The translations under genes and the position numbers were made by a program. Shown one piece after another: positions 25,518-34,745 of a stretch of DNA of 64,000 nt. The notes under the pieces are model-generated. The model ran no database searches. It had not been told where the DNA came from and was given only the letters and a program-made list of their open reading frames with translations. This stretch comes from Mesorhizobium sp. 113-3-3 (lineage in GTDB: Bacteria; Pseudomonadota; Alphaproteobacteria; Rhizobiales; Rhizobiaceae): contig NZ_AP023243.1 of assembly GCF_016756495.1 (NCBI RefSeq), forward strand, positions 5,770,501 to 5,834,500. The letters run 5' to 3'. Numbering within the stretch: position 1 is the stretch's first letter; every line of letters starts with the position of its first letter.

Positions 25518-27073
25518 CCACGGCACTTGATCATGACGTCATCCTGAAGCTGGAAGACGTCTCGAAAGTCTATGCCGGCACAATCGCCGTCAAGCAGGCC
25601 AATTTCGAGGTGCGTAAAGGCGCCGTCAATGTGCTCGTCGGCGAAAACGGCGCCGGCAAATCGACGCTGATGAAGATCATCGCCGGCGTCGAACAGCCGA
25701 CGGCCGGGCGCATCCTGCTCGACGGAAACGAGATTTCCTTCTCCTCGTCAGCCGATGCGATGAACCGCGGCATCGGCATGGTGTTCCAGGAGCTGAACCT
25801 GTTCGGCAACATGACAGTCGCCGAGAATATTTTCGCCACCCGCGAGATCACCAACCGGTTTCGCAAGATCGACCGCAAGGAGCAGGAGCGGCGGGCCGGC
25901 GAATTCCTCGATCGGCTCGAAGCCGGTATCCGCCCGGACATGCTGGTCGAGGATTTGCGCATCGGCCAGCAGCAACTGGTCGAGATCGCCAAGGCTGTCT
26001 CGCTCGACGCGCGCGTCCTGATCATGGACGAGCCGACGTCAGCGCTGAGTGCGACGGAAGTCGAGATCCTTTTCAAGGTGATCGCCGACCTCAAGGCGCG
26101 CGGCGTGGCGATCGTCTACATCTCGCACCGGTTGGAGGAGCTGATCCGCATCGGCGACTACATCACCGTGCTGCGTGATGGCCGCATCACCGGCCAGGAG
26201 GAAGTGAAGAAGGTCGACACGCAATGGATCGTGCGGCAGATGATCGGCTCGGACGCCAAGGATTTCGCCAAGGCCGACGGCCATGTTCCAGGCGAGGAGA
26301 TCTTCCGCGCCGAGGACATCTGCCTGCCGCGCGTCACCGGCGGACTCGCGGTCGACCATGTCTCGCTGTCGCTGCGCGCCGGAGAGATTTTGGGCATTTA
26401 CGGCCTGATGGGCGCGGGGCGCAGCGAGCTGTTCGACTGCATCATGGGCCGCCACGGCCATGCCAGCGGCAAGATCTTCATCGACGGAAAACAGATCAGG
26501 GAACGCGATACGACGCGGCGCATACGGCGCGGGCTGGCGCTCATTCCGGAAGACCGTCAACGCGAAGGCCTGGTGTCGATCCTCTCGGTCGCCAGCAATC
26601 TGACGCTGGCGAGCCTGTCGCGCTTCGTGCGCCTGTTCCATATCCGTGGCGGCGCCGAGCGGCAGGCTGTCAGGCAGATGGTGCGGGAACTTTCGATCAA
26701 GGTCGCCGATCCGACGCAGGAAGTCTCCTCGCTGTCCGGCGGCAACCAGCAGAAGGTGGTGATCGGCAAGGCGCTGCTCACCGGGCCGAAGGTGCTTTTG
26801 ATGGACGAACCGAGCCGCGGCATCGATGTCGGCGCCAAGGCCGACGTCTTCCGCACCATGCGCAAGCTGTCGCGCGATGGGCTCGGCATCCTCTTCGCCA
26901 CGTCCGACCTCGACGAAGTGATGGCGCTGTCCGACCGGATCGCGGTGATGAGCAATGGCAAACTGACCGGCATGTTCGACCGCGCCGAAGCGAGCGAAGC
27001 CGCGATCGTCGCCGCATCGGCGCTCGGCCACGGACCCGCGCATCTTGCCCCCGCATATGGAAAGCAAAGCTGA
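25514..27073 (+). CDS. Sugar ABC importer ATP-binding protein (double-domain, RbsA-like)
   Basis: A 519-residue ATPase with two nucleotide-binding domains. Domain 1 has Walker A GENGAGKST (near 43-51) and Walker B VLIMDEPTSAL. Domain 2 has a degenerate Walker A (GLMGAGRSE) and the signature SSLSGGNQQK with VLLMDEPSRGID, as is normal for RbsA/MglA-type proteins. It energises the sugar importer. The ATG at 25514 overlaps the previous stop codon by four bases, and its stop codon overlaps the permease start. Confidence 0.93.
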   Translation: MTTALDHDVILKLEDVSKVYAGTIAVKQANFEVRKGAVNVLVGENGAGKSTLMKIIAGVEQPTAGRILLDGNEISFSSSADAMNRGIGMVFQELNLFGNMTVAENIFATREITNRFRKIDRKEQERRAGEFLDRLEAGIRPDMLVEDLRIGQQQLVEIAKAVSLDARVLIMDEPTSALSATEVEILFKVIADLKARGVAIVYISHRLEELIRIGDYITVLRDGRITGQEEVKKVDTQWIVRQMIGSDAKDFAKADGHVPGEEIFRAEDICLPRVTGGLAVDHVSLSLRAGEILGIYGLMGAGRSELFDCIMGRHGHASGKIFIDGKQIRERDTTRRIRRGLALIPEDRQREGLVSILSVASNLTLASLSRFVRLFHIRGGAERQAVRQMVRELSIKVADPTQEVSSLSGGNQQKVVIGKALLTGPKVLLMDEPSRGIDVGAKADVFRTMRKLSRDGLGILFATSDLDEVMALSDRIAVMSNGKLTGMFDRAEASEAAIVAASALGHGPAHLAPAYGKQS

Positions 27074-28137
27074 TGACTGACATTCCGGCCAGGGCGGCTC
27101 ACTCTTCGGCCTCCAGCGGCTCCGCGCTGCTGACGCTGATGAAGCTCAGGACCTTCATCGCGCTGATCGCCGTGCTGGTGTTCTTCTCCATCGCGGCGCC
27201 GAACTTCCTCTCGGCCGCCAATCTGATCCTGATGGCCAAGCATGTGGCGCTCAACGCCTTCCTCGCCATGGGCATGACCTTTGTCATCATCACCGGCGGC
27301 ATCGACCTGTCGGTCGGCTCGATCGTCGGCCTGTGCGGCATGGTGGCCGGCTATCTCGTGCTCAACGGCATCGACCTGCAGATCGGTTACACCATCTATT
27401 TCAACGTGGTGGAGATTGCATTGATCACCCTGGCGGTCGGCATATTGATCGGCGCCGTCAACGGACTGCTGATCACCAGGCTCAACGTCGCGCCCTTCAT
27501 CGCCACGCTCGGCGTGCTTTACGTGGCGCGCGGCCTGGCGCTGCTGTCATCCGACGGCCGCACCTTCCCCAACCTTGTCGGCAAGCCGGAACTCGGCACC
27601 ACCGGTTTCGGCTTCCTCGGCGCGGGCCGGCTCGTCGGTCTGCCCGTCTCGATCTGGATCCTGGTCGTGGTGGCGCTGGGCGCGGCCTATCTCGCCCGGT
27701 ACACGCCGCTCGGCCGCCACATCTTCGCCGTCGGCGGCAATGAGCGCGCGGCACGCATCTCCGGCGTGCGCGTCAACATGGTCAAGATGTTCGTCTACAT
27801 GTTCTCCGGCTTCTGCGCGGCGATCGTCGGCCTGATCATCTCGTCGGAGCTGATGGCCTCGCATCCGGCGACGGGCGAGAGCTTCGAACTGAATGCGATC
27901 GCCGCGGCGGTGCTTGGCGGCACCTCGATGTCGGGCGGTCGCGGCACGATCGGCGGCACTATCGTCGGCGCCTTCGTCATCGGCATCCTGTCGGATGGGC
28001 TGGTGATGATGGGCGTGAGCTCCTTCTGGCAGATGGTGATCAAGGGTCTGGTCATCATCGTCGCCGTCGTCGTCGACCAGGCGCAGCGCCGGCTTCAGCA
28101 GCGTGTCACCCTGATGCAGATGGCAAGGGCGGGTTGA
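27073..28137 (+). CDS. Sugar ABC importer permease (RbsC-like)
   Basis: A 354-residue integral membrane protein with 8-10 hydrophobic helices, including TFIALIAVLVFFSIAAPNFL and ITGGIDLSVGSIVGL; the latter phrase is a hallmark of the ribose-type permease family. It presumably works as a homodimer with the double-domain ATPase. The ATG overlaps the ATPase stop codon. Confidence 0.93.
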   Translation: MTDIPARAAHSSASSGSALLTLMKLRTFIALIAVLVFFSIAAPNFLSAANLILMAKHVALNAFLAMGMTFVIITGGIDLSVGSIVGLCGMVAGYLVLNGIDLQIGYTIYFNVVEIALITLAVGILIGAVNGLLITRLNVAPFIATLGVLYVARGLALLSSDGRTFPNLVGKPELGTTGFGFLGAGRLVGLPVSIWILVVVALGAAYLARYTPLGRHIFAVGGNERAARISGVRVNMVKMFVYMFSGFCAAIVGLIISSELMASHPATGESFELNAIAAAVLGGTSMSGGRGTIGGTIVGAFVIGILSDGLVMMGVSSFWQMVIKGLVIIVAVVVDQAQRRLQQRVTLMQMARAG

Positions 28138-28139
28138 TC

Positions 28140-29174
28140 ATGGGGAATTTGAGCGGAGCGCTGATCGGCTGCGGCTTCTTCGCCGTCAACCAGATGCATG
28201 CCTGGCGCGACATAGAGGGCGCCTCGATCGTCGCCATCTGCGACCGCGATCCGGAACGGCTCAGGATCGTCGGCGACCAGTTCGGCGTGGCGCGGCGCTA
28301 CACCGATGCCGAGGCATTGTTTTCGGCCGAGACGCTCGACTTCGTCGATATCGCCACCACCGTCGGTAGCCATCGACCACTGGTCGAGATGGCCGCCGCC
28401 CACCGCGTCCCGGTGATCTGCCAGAAACCCTTCGCGCCGACGCTGGCCGACGCCAAGGCGATGGTCGCGGCCTGCGCCAAGGCCGGCGTGCCGCTGATGG
28501 TTCACGAGAATTTCCGCTGGCAGTCGCCCATCCAGGCGGTGCGCGCCGTGCTCGACAGCGGGGCGATCGGCACGCCTTTCTTCGGGCGTATCTCCTTCCG
28601 CTCCGCCTATGACGTGTTTTCAGGTCAGCCCTATCTGGCGACGGGAAAGCGCTTCATTATCGAGGATCTCGGCATCCACATCCTCGACATCGCGCGTTTT
28701 CTGCTGGGTGACGTGTCGAGCCTCACCGCCCGCACCGCGCGCATCAACCCGGCCATCGCCGGCGAGGATGTCGCCACCATGCTGATGGATCACAAGAGCG
28801 GCGCCACTTCGGTGGTCGATTGCAGCTACGCGACCCGGCTTGCGGCAGAGCCGTTTCCCGAAACGCTGATCGAGATCGACGGAAGCGACGGCACGCTCCG
28901 GCTGGCGCAGGGTTACCAGCTGACCGTCACCGGCAAGAGCGGCACAACGGTCAGGGATATCTCGCCGCCGCTTCTGCCCTGGGCCTCGCGGCCATGGCAC
29001 AACATCCATGAAAGCGTGCTGGCGATCCAGCGGCACTGGGTCGACTGCCTTGCATCCGGCAAGGAGCCGGCGACCTCGGGCGCAGACAACCTCAAGACAT
29101 TCGCGCTGGTCGAGGCCGCCTATGCCGGCGCCGTAAGCCGGCAACCGGTGCAGATCGACGACCTGCTGAAATGA
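28140..29174 (+). CDS. apsD: D-apiose dehydrogenase (ApsD-like, Gfo/Idh/MocA family)
   Basis: A 344-residue Gfo/Idh/MocA dehydrogenase. The NAD-binding motif GALIGCGFFAVNQ is at the N terminus, the family motif QKPFAP near 100, and a catalytic His/Lys region with EDLGIHILDIARFLL. In the known pathway ApsD oxidises D-apiose (furanose form) to D-apionolactone. This call is based on the family and on direct linkage to an apionate lactonase-type gene. ATG 28140 was chosen; an in-frame TTG at 28134 overlaps the previous stop. Its stop codon overlaps the next ATG. Confidence 0.85.
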   Translation: MGNLSGALIGCGFFAVNQMHAWRDIEGASIVAICDRDPERLRIVGDQFGVARRYTDAEALFSAETLDFVDIATTVGSHRPLVEMAAAHRVPVICQKPFAPTLADAKAMVAACAKAGVPLMVHENFRWQSPIQAVRAVLDSGAIGTPFFGRISFRSAYDVFSGQPYLATGKRFIIEDLGIHILDIARFLLGDVSSLTARTARINPAIAGEDVATMLMDHKSGATSVVDCSYATRLAAEPFPETLIEIDGSDGTLRLAQGYQLTVTGKSGTTVRDISPPLLPWASRPWHNIHESVLAIQRHWVDCLASGKEPATSGADNLKTFALVEAAYAGAVSRQPVQIDDLLK

Positions 29175-31009
29175 CCTGGGATCGCTTCCTCCTCAGCGGT
29201 ACACAGGCGGCGGAGACCGAACCGGTCCGACTGACCGCGGGTGCCCTCAGCGCCGATTTCGTCAACGGCAATCTGCGCACCATCCGCCACGGCGGCACGG
29301 AGGTGCTGCGTGCCGTCGCCTACATCGTGCGGGACCGCGACTGGGGCACCTACGAGCCAGTGCTGACAGATCTGACCATCGACCAGGGCGCCCATGCCTT
29401 CTCCGTCACCTACACGGCGAGTTGCACGGGGCCGGGCGGAAGCCGTCTCGCCTTCCGCGCCGTCATCAAAGGCTCCTCTGATGGTCGTCTGGTCTTCGAT
29501 GTCAGCGCCCTGCCCGAAAGCGATTTCGAGACCAGCCGTTGCGGCTTCTGCGTCCTGCATCCGATCGCCGGCCTCGCCGGCAGCCCGGTGACGGTGGAGC
29601 ACACTGACGGCAGCGTGGTGGCGACGAAACTGCCAGACCTGATCGACCCCTGGCAGCCTTTCAAGGATTTACGCGCCATCACGCATCAAGTGCGACCCGG
29701 CGTCACCGCCGAATGCCGCATGGAAGGCGACGTCTTTGAAATGGAAGACCAGCGCAACTGGTCCGACGCCTCCTACAAGACCTATGTGCGGCCGCTGGCA
29801 CTGCCTTGGCCCTATATGTTGCCGGCCGGCGAGACCAACCGCCAAACGATCAGCCTGCGCATTGCCGGCGACGGCACGATGCCGGCTGTCGCTGCAGGAT
29901 CCGGCCCGGTCCGTGTGACGCTCGGCGAGTCCGGTCCGGTGCTGCCGGATGTCGGGGTGATCATCTATCCCGGCGGTGTCGAGACAGCGCTGGCGAAACT
30001 CGCCACCCTGTCGGCGCTCGGCCCGCAGCAACTGCTGTTTCACTACGATCCGACGCGCGGCCATGGGCTCGATGCCTTGCGCTCTTTCGCCCGGCTCGCC
30101 GCCGCTTGTCCCGCCCGCACAACACTCGAATGTGTGGTGGCGTGCACCGGCGATCTCGATGCCGAACTCGCACAGGTCGCCGGGCTGGTGCGCCAGGCGA
30201 GCCTGCGGCTCGATGCCATCGCGGTTTCGCCTTCGGTCGACCGCCAGTCGACGCCGCCGGGCAGTGCCTGGCCGCCCTGCCCGCCGCTGGAAGACGTCTA
30301 TGCCGCGGCGCGCCGCGCCTTTCCCGATATCCGTCTCGGCGGCGGCATGTTCAGCTATTTCACCGAGCTCAACCGCAAGCGCGTTCCGGCCGGGCTGCTC
30401 GATTTCGTCAGCCACTGCACCTGCCCGATCGTGCACGCCGCCGACGATCTCAGCGTCATGCAGTCGCTCGAGGCGTTGCCGTTCATCACCCGCTCGGCGC
30501 GGGCGATCTTCGGCGACAAGCCCTACCGGATCGGGCCTTCAACCATTGCCATGCGGCAGAACCCCTATGGCGGCGCGACCAAGGACAATCCGCAGGGACA
30601 GCGCATCGCCATGGCGAGCCGCGATCCGCGCCACAACGGCGTGTTCGCCGCCGCCTGGACCATCGGCTATGCCGCGCGCATCGCGCCGGCGGGGCTGGAG
30701 ATGCTGACGCTGTCCGGCTTCACCGGGCCGTTCGGCGTGCTGGCGGCATCCGGTGAACCTGCCGCCGAAGGATCACCGCGGCCGATCTTCCAGGCCATCA
30801 AGGCGCTTTGCGAGCTGGCTGGTCTTACCCATGTGTCCGCCAAGACAAGCGACGAGACGCGGATTGCGGCACTGGCCGGCCGCTCCGCCTCCGGCGAGAC
30901 CATTGGGTGGCTGGCAAACCTGACGGCGGACAATGTCGCCGTCGATGCCTCCGCGCTTGGCCAGGGCCATCTCGTGATGGCGCCCTATGCCATTACCCGG
31001 ATCGGCTAG
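29171..31009 (+). CDS. apnL: D-apionate lactonase (ApnL-like)
   Basis: A 612-residue protein without a signal peptide, matching in length and position the ApnL lactonases of apiose operons. These hydrolyse D-apionolactone to D-apionate. N-terminal beta-rich sequence (about 1-230) precedes an alpha/beta barrel-like part with phrases such as LGGGMFSYFTELNRKR and FISRSARAIFG-like FITRSARAIFG. Catalytic residues cannot be assigned by eye. The start overlaps the apsD stop codon (ATGA). It is the last gene of the importer operon; the GntR gene follows convergently after 2 bp. Confidence 0.82.
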   Translation: MTWDRFLLSGTQAAETEPVRLTAGALSADFVNGNLRTIRHGGTEVLRAVAYIVRDRDWGTYEPVLTDLTIDQGAHAFSVTYTASCTGPGGSRLAFRAVIKGSSDGRLVFDVSALPESDFETSRCGFCVLHPIAGLAGSPVTVEHTDGSVVATKLPDLIDPWQPFKDLRAITHQVRPGVTAECRMEGDVFEMEDQRNWSDASYKTYVRPLALPWPYMLPAGETNRQTISLRIAGDGTMPAVAAGSGPVRVTLGESGPVLPDVGVIIYPGGVETALAKLATLSALGPQQLLFHYDPTRGHGLDALRSFARLAAACPARTTLECVVACTGDLDAELAQVAGLVRQASLRLDAIAVSPSVDRQSTPPGSAWPPCPPLEDVYAAARRAFPDIRLGGGMFSYFTELNRKRVPAGLLDFVSHCTCPIVHAADDLSVMQSLEALPFITRSARAIFGDKPYRIGPSTIAMRQNPYGGATKDNPQGQRIAMASRDPRHNGVFAAAWTIGYAARIAPAGLEMLTLSGFTGPFGVLAASGEPAAEGSPRPIFQAIKALCELAGLTHVSAKTSDETRIAALAGRSASGETIGWLANLTADNVAVDASALGQGHLVMAPYAITRIG

Positions 31010-31011
31010 GC

Positions 31012-31725
31012 CTACTTATCGGAATTCATCACATAGAGCGCGCGCGAGCGTTCGAGATGCTTGATCATCGCCTTCTCGGCGCCATCGGCATCCTTCTTCT
31101 CGATGCGGCCGATTATCTCTTCGTGCTCCGTCAGCGTGAACTGTTCCTTGCCGGTCCAGATCAGCATTTCGGTGTGATACTCCTTCAGCCAGCCGAGCAT
31201 CGCCTCGCTGACAGCGACATAGATCGGGTTGCCCGATATCGTCGCGATCTGGGTGTGGAATTTCATGTCGGCGGAAATGAAGGCTTCGGAATCGCCGCGC
31301 GCGGCACGCTGCTCGGCGACGGTTGCCTTGAGCCGCTGCACGTCCTCGACTGTGGCCTTCTCGGCAGCTTCCCTGACCATGCCACGCTCGAAGAAGATAC
31401 GCGCGGTCTTGAGGTGCTCGAGCGTGTCCTTCGACGACGACAGGATGATCTTGGCCGCGCCGTCGACCTGTTTGATGATCGACTTGGCGGTGAGCTGCAG
31501 CACCTTGGCCCGCTCGCCATGCGAGATGGCGACAAGGCCCATATTGCTCAGCGCCTGCATCGCCTCGCGGATCGCCGGGCGGCCGACTTCGAAACGCTCC
31601 ATCAATTCACGCTCCGACGGCATGTCGTCGCCCGGCATCAACTCGCCGCTGGTGATCAGGCGCTTCAGCCGCAAGAAGACCTCGTCGGAAAGCTTGCGTC
31701 GGACAATCGGTTCCGAACGGTTCAT
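31012..31725 (-). CDS. GntR/FadR-family regulator (FCD domain), probable apiose-locus regulator
   Basis: A 237-residue regulator. The N-terminal GntR winged helix has the family pattern LSDEVFLRLKRLITSGELMP and MPSERELMERFEVGRPAIREAM. The C-terminal FCD effector domain shows the histidines of DMKFHTQIA and the later LTEHEEII. Start ATG 31725 has GGGAG upstream; a GTG at 31737 is less likely. It is divergent from the RuBisCO-like gene and convergent with apnL. An operator-like motif shared by four transcription units is probably its binding site; a sugar-acid intermediate would be the expected ligand. Confidence 0.9.
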   Translation of the reverse strand: MNRSEPIVRRKLSDEVFLRLKRLITSGELMPGDDMPSERELMERFEVGRPAIREAMQALSNMGLVAISHGERAKVLQLTAKSIIKQVDGAAKIILSSSKDTLEHLKTARIFFERGMVREAAEKATVEDVQRLKATVAEQRAARGDSEAFISADMKFHTQIATISGNPIYVAVSEAMLGWLKEYHTEMLIWTGKEQFTLTEHEEIIGRIEKKDADGAEKAMIKHLERSRALYVMNSDK

Positions 31726-31843
31726 CGTGGCGATCACTCCCTTGACCCGGCCCTATCTAACACCGCCGCCACAATTCGCGGAAATGCCGGCTCTCGACCT
31801 CGCAAAACCTTCCGGCCCGGATATGTCTTGCAATACTTATGTA

Positions 31844-31856
31844 CTCATTATACCAG
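31844..31856 (+). promoter_or_regulatory. Apiose-locus operator site 3
   Basis: The sequence CTCATTATACCAG differs at one base from sites 2 and 4. It lies in the divergent region between the GntR gene and the RuBisCO-like gene, 53 bp upstream of the latter, so it could control both. Confidence 0.6.
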
Positions 31857-31908
31857 ATTTCAGACACCGGTGAACCTTTTTCGAACGCCTGGGCTTGAGA
31901 CAGCGGAC

Positions 31909-33159
31909 ATGATCACCCTCACCTATCGCATCGAAACGCCTGAAAGCATCGAGGCCCTGGCGGCCAAGATCGCCAGCGATCAGTCGACCGGCACCTTCGT
32001 CGCGCTGCCCGGCGAAACAGAGGAACTGAAGGCCCGGGTGGCGGCGCGCGTCCTGGCGATCCGGCATCTACCCGACGCCGTGCAGCCCTCCATTCCGGAA
32101 GCCGGCAATGGACCATTCAAGCGCGCCGATGTCGACATCGCCTTTCCCTTCGACGCTATCGGCACCGACCTCTCAGCGCTGATGACCATCGCCATCGGCG
32201 GCACCTATTCCATCAAGGGCCTGTCGGGCATCCGCATCGTCGACATGAAGCTGCCTGATGACTATCGCGGCGCCCATCCCGGCCCGCAGTTCGGCGTCGC
32301 CGGCAGCCGCAAGCTGACCGGCGTCGAGGGACGCCCGATCATCGGCACCATCGTCAAGCCCGCGCTGGGCTTGCGGCCACCCCAGACGGCCGCGATGGTG
32401 GGCGAACTGATCGAGGCCGGTGTCGATTTCATCAAGGACGACGAAAAGCTGATGAGCCCGATCTATTCGCCGCTGGCCGAGCGGGTGAAAACGATCATGC
32501 CGCTGATCCTCGACCATGAGCAGAAGACCGGCAGGAAGGTGATGTATGCCTTCGGCATCTCGCATGCCGATCCCGACGAGATGATGCGCAACCACGATCT
32601 GGTGGCGGAGGCCGGCGGCAATTGCGCGGTGATCAACATCAACTCCATCGGCTTCGGCGGCATGGCCTACTTGAGAAAGCGCTCCAGCCTGGTGCTGCAC
32701 GCCCATCGCAACGGCTGGGACATCCTCACCCGCCACCCCGGCCTCGGCATGGATTTCAAGGTGTGGCAGCAGTTCTGGCGATTGCTCGGCGTCGACCAGT
32801 TCCAGATCAACGGCATCGCTTCAAAATATTGGGAGCCGGATGCATCCTTCATCGAATCCTTCAAGGCAGTGACGACGCCGATCTTTTCGCCTGATGATTG
32901 CGCGCTGCCGGTCGCAGGGTCCGGCCAGTGGGGCGGGCAGGCGCCCGAGACCTACGAACGAACCGGCCGCACGGTCGACCTGCTCTATCTCTGCGGCGGT
33001 GGCATCGTCAGCCATCCGGATGGGCCAGGCGCCGGCGTGCGCGCCGTCCAGCAGGCCTGGCAGGCCGCTGTCGAAGGCATCCCGCTGGCGGACTATGCCC
33101 GCAGCCATGCCGAGCTCGCGCGCTCGATCGAAAAGTTCGGCGACGGTAAGGCAGCGTGA
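31909..33159 (+). CDS. oiaX: RuBisCO-like protein, 3-oxo-isoapionate-4-phosphate decarboxylase type (OiaX/OiaT)
   Basis: A 416-residue form IV RuBisCO large-subunit homologue. Retained motifs are GTIVKPALGLRP (Lys150) and DFIKDDEKL (Lys176, Asp177, Asp178, Glu179), the metal-binding segment; the C-terminal phosphate-binding region has CGGGIVSHPDG. In apiose pathways such proteins either decarboxylate 3-oxo-isoapionate-4-phosphate to L-erythrulose-1-phosphate (OiaX) or split it to 3-phosphoglycerate and glycolate (OiaT). Sequence reading alone cannot separate the two; OiaX is my preference. It is not a CO2-fixing RuBisCO. It overlaps the kinase gene by four bases. Confidence 0.85.
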   Translation: MITLTYRIETPESIEALAAKIASDQSTGTFVALPGETEELKARVAARVLAIRHLPDAVQPSIPEAGNGPFKRADVDIAFPFDAIGTDLSALMTIAIGGTYSIKGLSGIRIVDMKLPDDYRGAHPGPQFGVAGSRKLTGVEGRPIIGTIVKPALGLRPPQTAAMVGELIEAGVDFIKDDEKLMSPIYSPLAERVKTIMPLILDHEQKTGRKVMYAFGISHADPDEMMRNHDLVAEAGGNCAVININSIGFGGMAYLRKRSSLVLHAHRNGWDILTRHPGLGMDFKVWQQFWRLLGVDQFQINGIASKYWEPDASFIESFKAVTTPIFSPDDCALPVAGSGQWGGQAPETYERTGRTVDLLYLCGGGIVSHPDGPGAGVRAVQQAWQAAVEGIPLADYARSHAELARSIEKFGDGKAA

Positions 33160-34493
33160 GCGCGGTCATGCAGAACCTGCTGCTTAGCTACTATGGCGAC
33201 GACCTCACTGGCTCGACCGATGTCATGGAGGCACTCGAGCTTGGCGGCGTGCCTACCGTGCTGTTCATGCGCCAACCCGACCAGCACCTGCTGTCGCGGT
33301 TTGCGCAGTGCCGTGCGGTGGGACTGGCTGGCACGAGCCGCAGCGAGACGCCGCAATGGATGGACGAAAACCTGGCACCGGCCTTCAAATGGCTAAAAAC
33401 CCTCGAAGCGACGGTTTGCCACTACAAGATCTGCTCGACCTTCGATTCCAGCCCGGCGATCGGCAGCATCGGACGCGCCATCGAGATCGGCCGGCGCGTC
33501 TTCGACCAGAAGAGCGTGCCGTTGGTTGTCGGAGCACCTCAGCTCAAACGCTACACGGCGTTCGGAAACCTCTTCGCGGCGTTTCGCGGCACCTATTTCC
33601 GTATCGACCGCCATCCCGTCATGAGCCGGCATCCGGTGACGCCGATGAAGGAGGCCGACCTGCTCGTCCACCTCCATCGCCAGACCGATCTCGGTTCCGG
33701 CCTTGTCGACCTGGCGGCGCTGCAGGCGGATGGCCTTTCGCAAACGGTCGACCAGGCCTTGCAGGACAAGGAGATCGTCCTGTTCGACGTCGAAAGCCGC
33801 CAGACGCAGACGCGCGTCGGCGAGCAGATCTGGCGGATTTGCGAACAAGGCCATGGTTTCGTCGTCGGATCCTCGGGCGTCGAATATGCACTGCTCGCCG
33901 AATGGGCCGGCAAAGGCATCGCCGCAGGGCACGCGTCCTTCGTGCCGCCCGGTCCGGTGGACCGGCTCGCCGTGGTCTCGGGCAGTGTGTCGCCAACCAC
34001 CGAGAAGCAGATCCGCTTCGCGCTCGCCAATGGATTCGACGGCGTCCAGATGGATGCCATGCAGCTGGTTTCGGACGGCGCCGGGGGGGCAATCGAGCGC
34101 GCCGTCGCGAGCGGCCTGGCGAGCCTGGCAGCAGGGCGCAGCGTCATCCTCTACACCGCCCTCGGTCCGCAGGCCGACCGCAGTGCCGAGATCGACCATA
34201 TCGAAGGCGCTCGTAACCGGCTTGGCCGGGCGCTCGGCGACATTCTGCGCCGGCTGGTCCTCGAGCAAAAACTCGGGCGCGCTGTGATCGCAGGCGGCGA
34301 CACCTCCAGCCACGCGCTGGGACAGTTGTCCATCGATGCGCTGACCGTGCGCATGCCGCTGCCGCAATCACCGGGTTCACCGCTCTGCATTGCCCACGGC
34401 GGTGAGGTGGACGGCCTCGAAATCGCGCTGAAGGGCGGCCAGGTCGGAACCGATCGCTATTTTAGCGCCATTCGCGACGGCCTCGGAGGTTGA
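33156..34493 (+). CDS. oiaK: 3-oxo-isoapionate kinase (OiaK-like, DUF1537 four-carbon-acid-sugar kinase family)
   Basis: A 445-residue DUF1537 kinase. The N-terminal domain has YYGDDLTGSTDVMEAL and KICSTFDSSP, and the C-terminal nucleotide-binding domain has VVSGSVSPTTEKQI and VIAGGDTSSHAL. In the apiose pathway OiaK phosphorylates 3-oxo-isoapionate, the product of ApnO, giving the substrate of the neighbouring RuBisCO-like protein. The start is GTG 33156, overlapping the previous stop codon; an ATG at 33168 is an alternative. A second family member of different type is at 55793. Confidence 0.87.
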   Translation: MSAVMQNLLLSYYGDDLTGSTDVMEALELGGVPTVLFMRQPDQHLLSRFAQCRAVGLAGTSRSETPQWMDENLAPAFKWLKTLEATVCHYKICSTFDSSPAIGSIGRAIEIGRRVFDQKSVPLVVGAPQLKRYTAFGNLFAAFRGTYFRIDRHPVMSRHPVTPMKEADLLVHLHRQTDLGSGLVDLAALQADGLSQTVDQALQDKEIVLFDVESRQTQTRVGEQIWRICEQGHGFVVGSSGVEYALLAEWAGKGIAAGHASFVPPGPVDRLAVVSGSVSPTTEKQIRFALANGFDGVQMDAMQLVSDGAGGAIERAVASGLASLAAGRSVILYTALGPQADRSAEIDHIEGARNRLGRALGDILRRLVLEQKLGRAVIAGGDTSSHALGQLSIDALTVRMPLPQSPGSPLCIAHGGEVDGLEIALKGGQVGTDRYFSAIRDGLGG

Positions 34494-34745
34494 CGGGATT
34501 ACCTAGCGGCAAATGACTTCATCAGCTAAACGGCGGCGCGCGTCGCGGCCTGCAAAAACGCGAAAGCGCCGTGTGGTCAGCGCCGTGAATGTCGCGCACG
34601 ACGTTTGTCACTACCCCGGCAACGCTGGCGACCTCGACCGCAACTGTCAGCACCTCATCCCAGAAGCCCGCGACGCGACGACGGGCATGCTGGCGCGTGG
34701 CTGGCAGAACCACCCCTTCCCGGACGGGCTTATCGCAAACATCAA

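Noticed and set aside
26224..27072. Plus-strand frame upstream of the permease
   Set aside because: It is arginine/glutamine-rich shadow sequence of the ATPase gene, and the permease start at 27073 is well defined.
31909..33159. True CO2-fixing RuBisCO large subunit
   Set aside because: It lacks the usual loop 6 sequence and any small-subunit or phosphoribulokinase neighbour, and sits in an apiose locus; a RuBisCO-like protein fits better.
34494..34745. Possible small gene between the kinase and ABC ATPase genes
   Set aside because: Short frames on both strands, none with recognisable motifs or a convincing start; left as intergenic.
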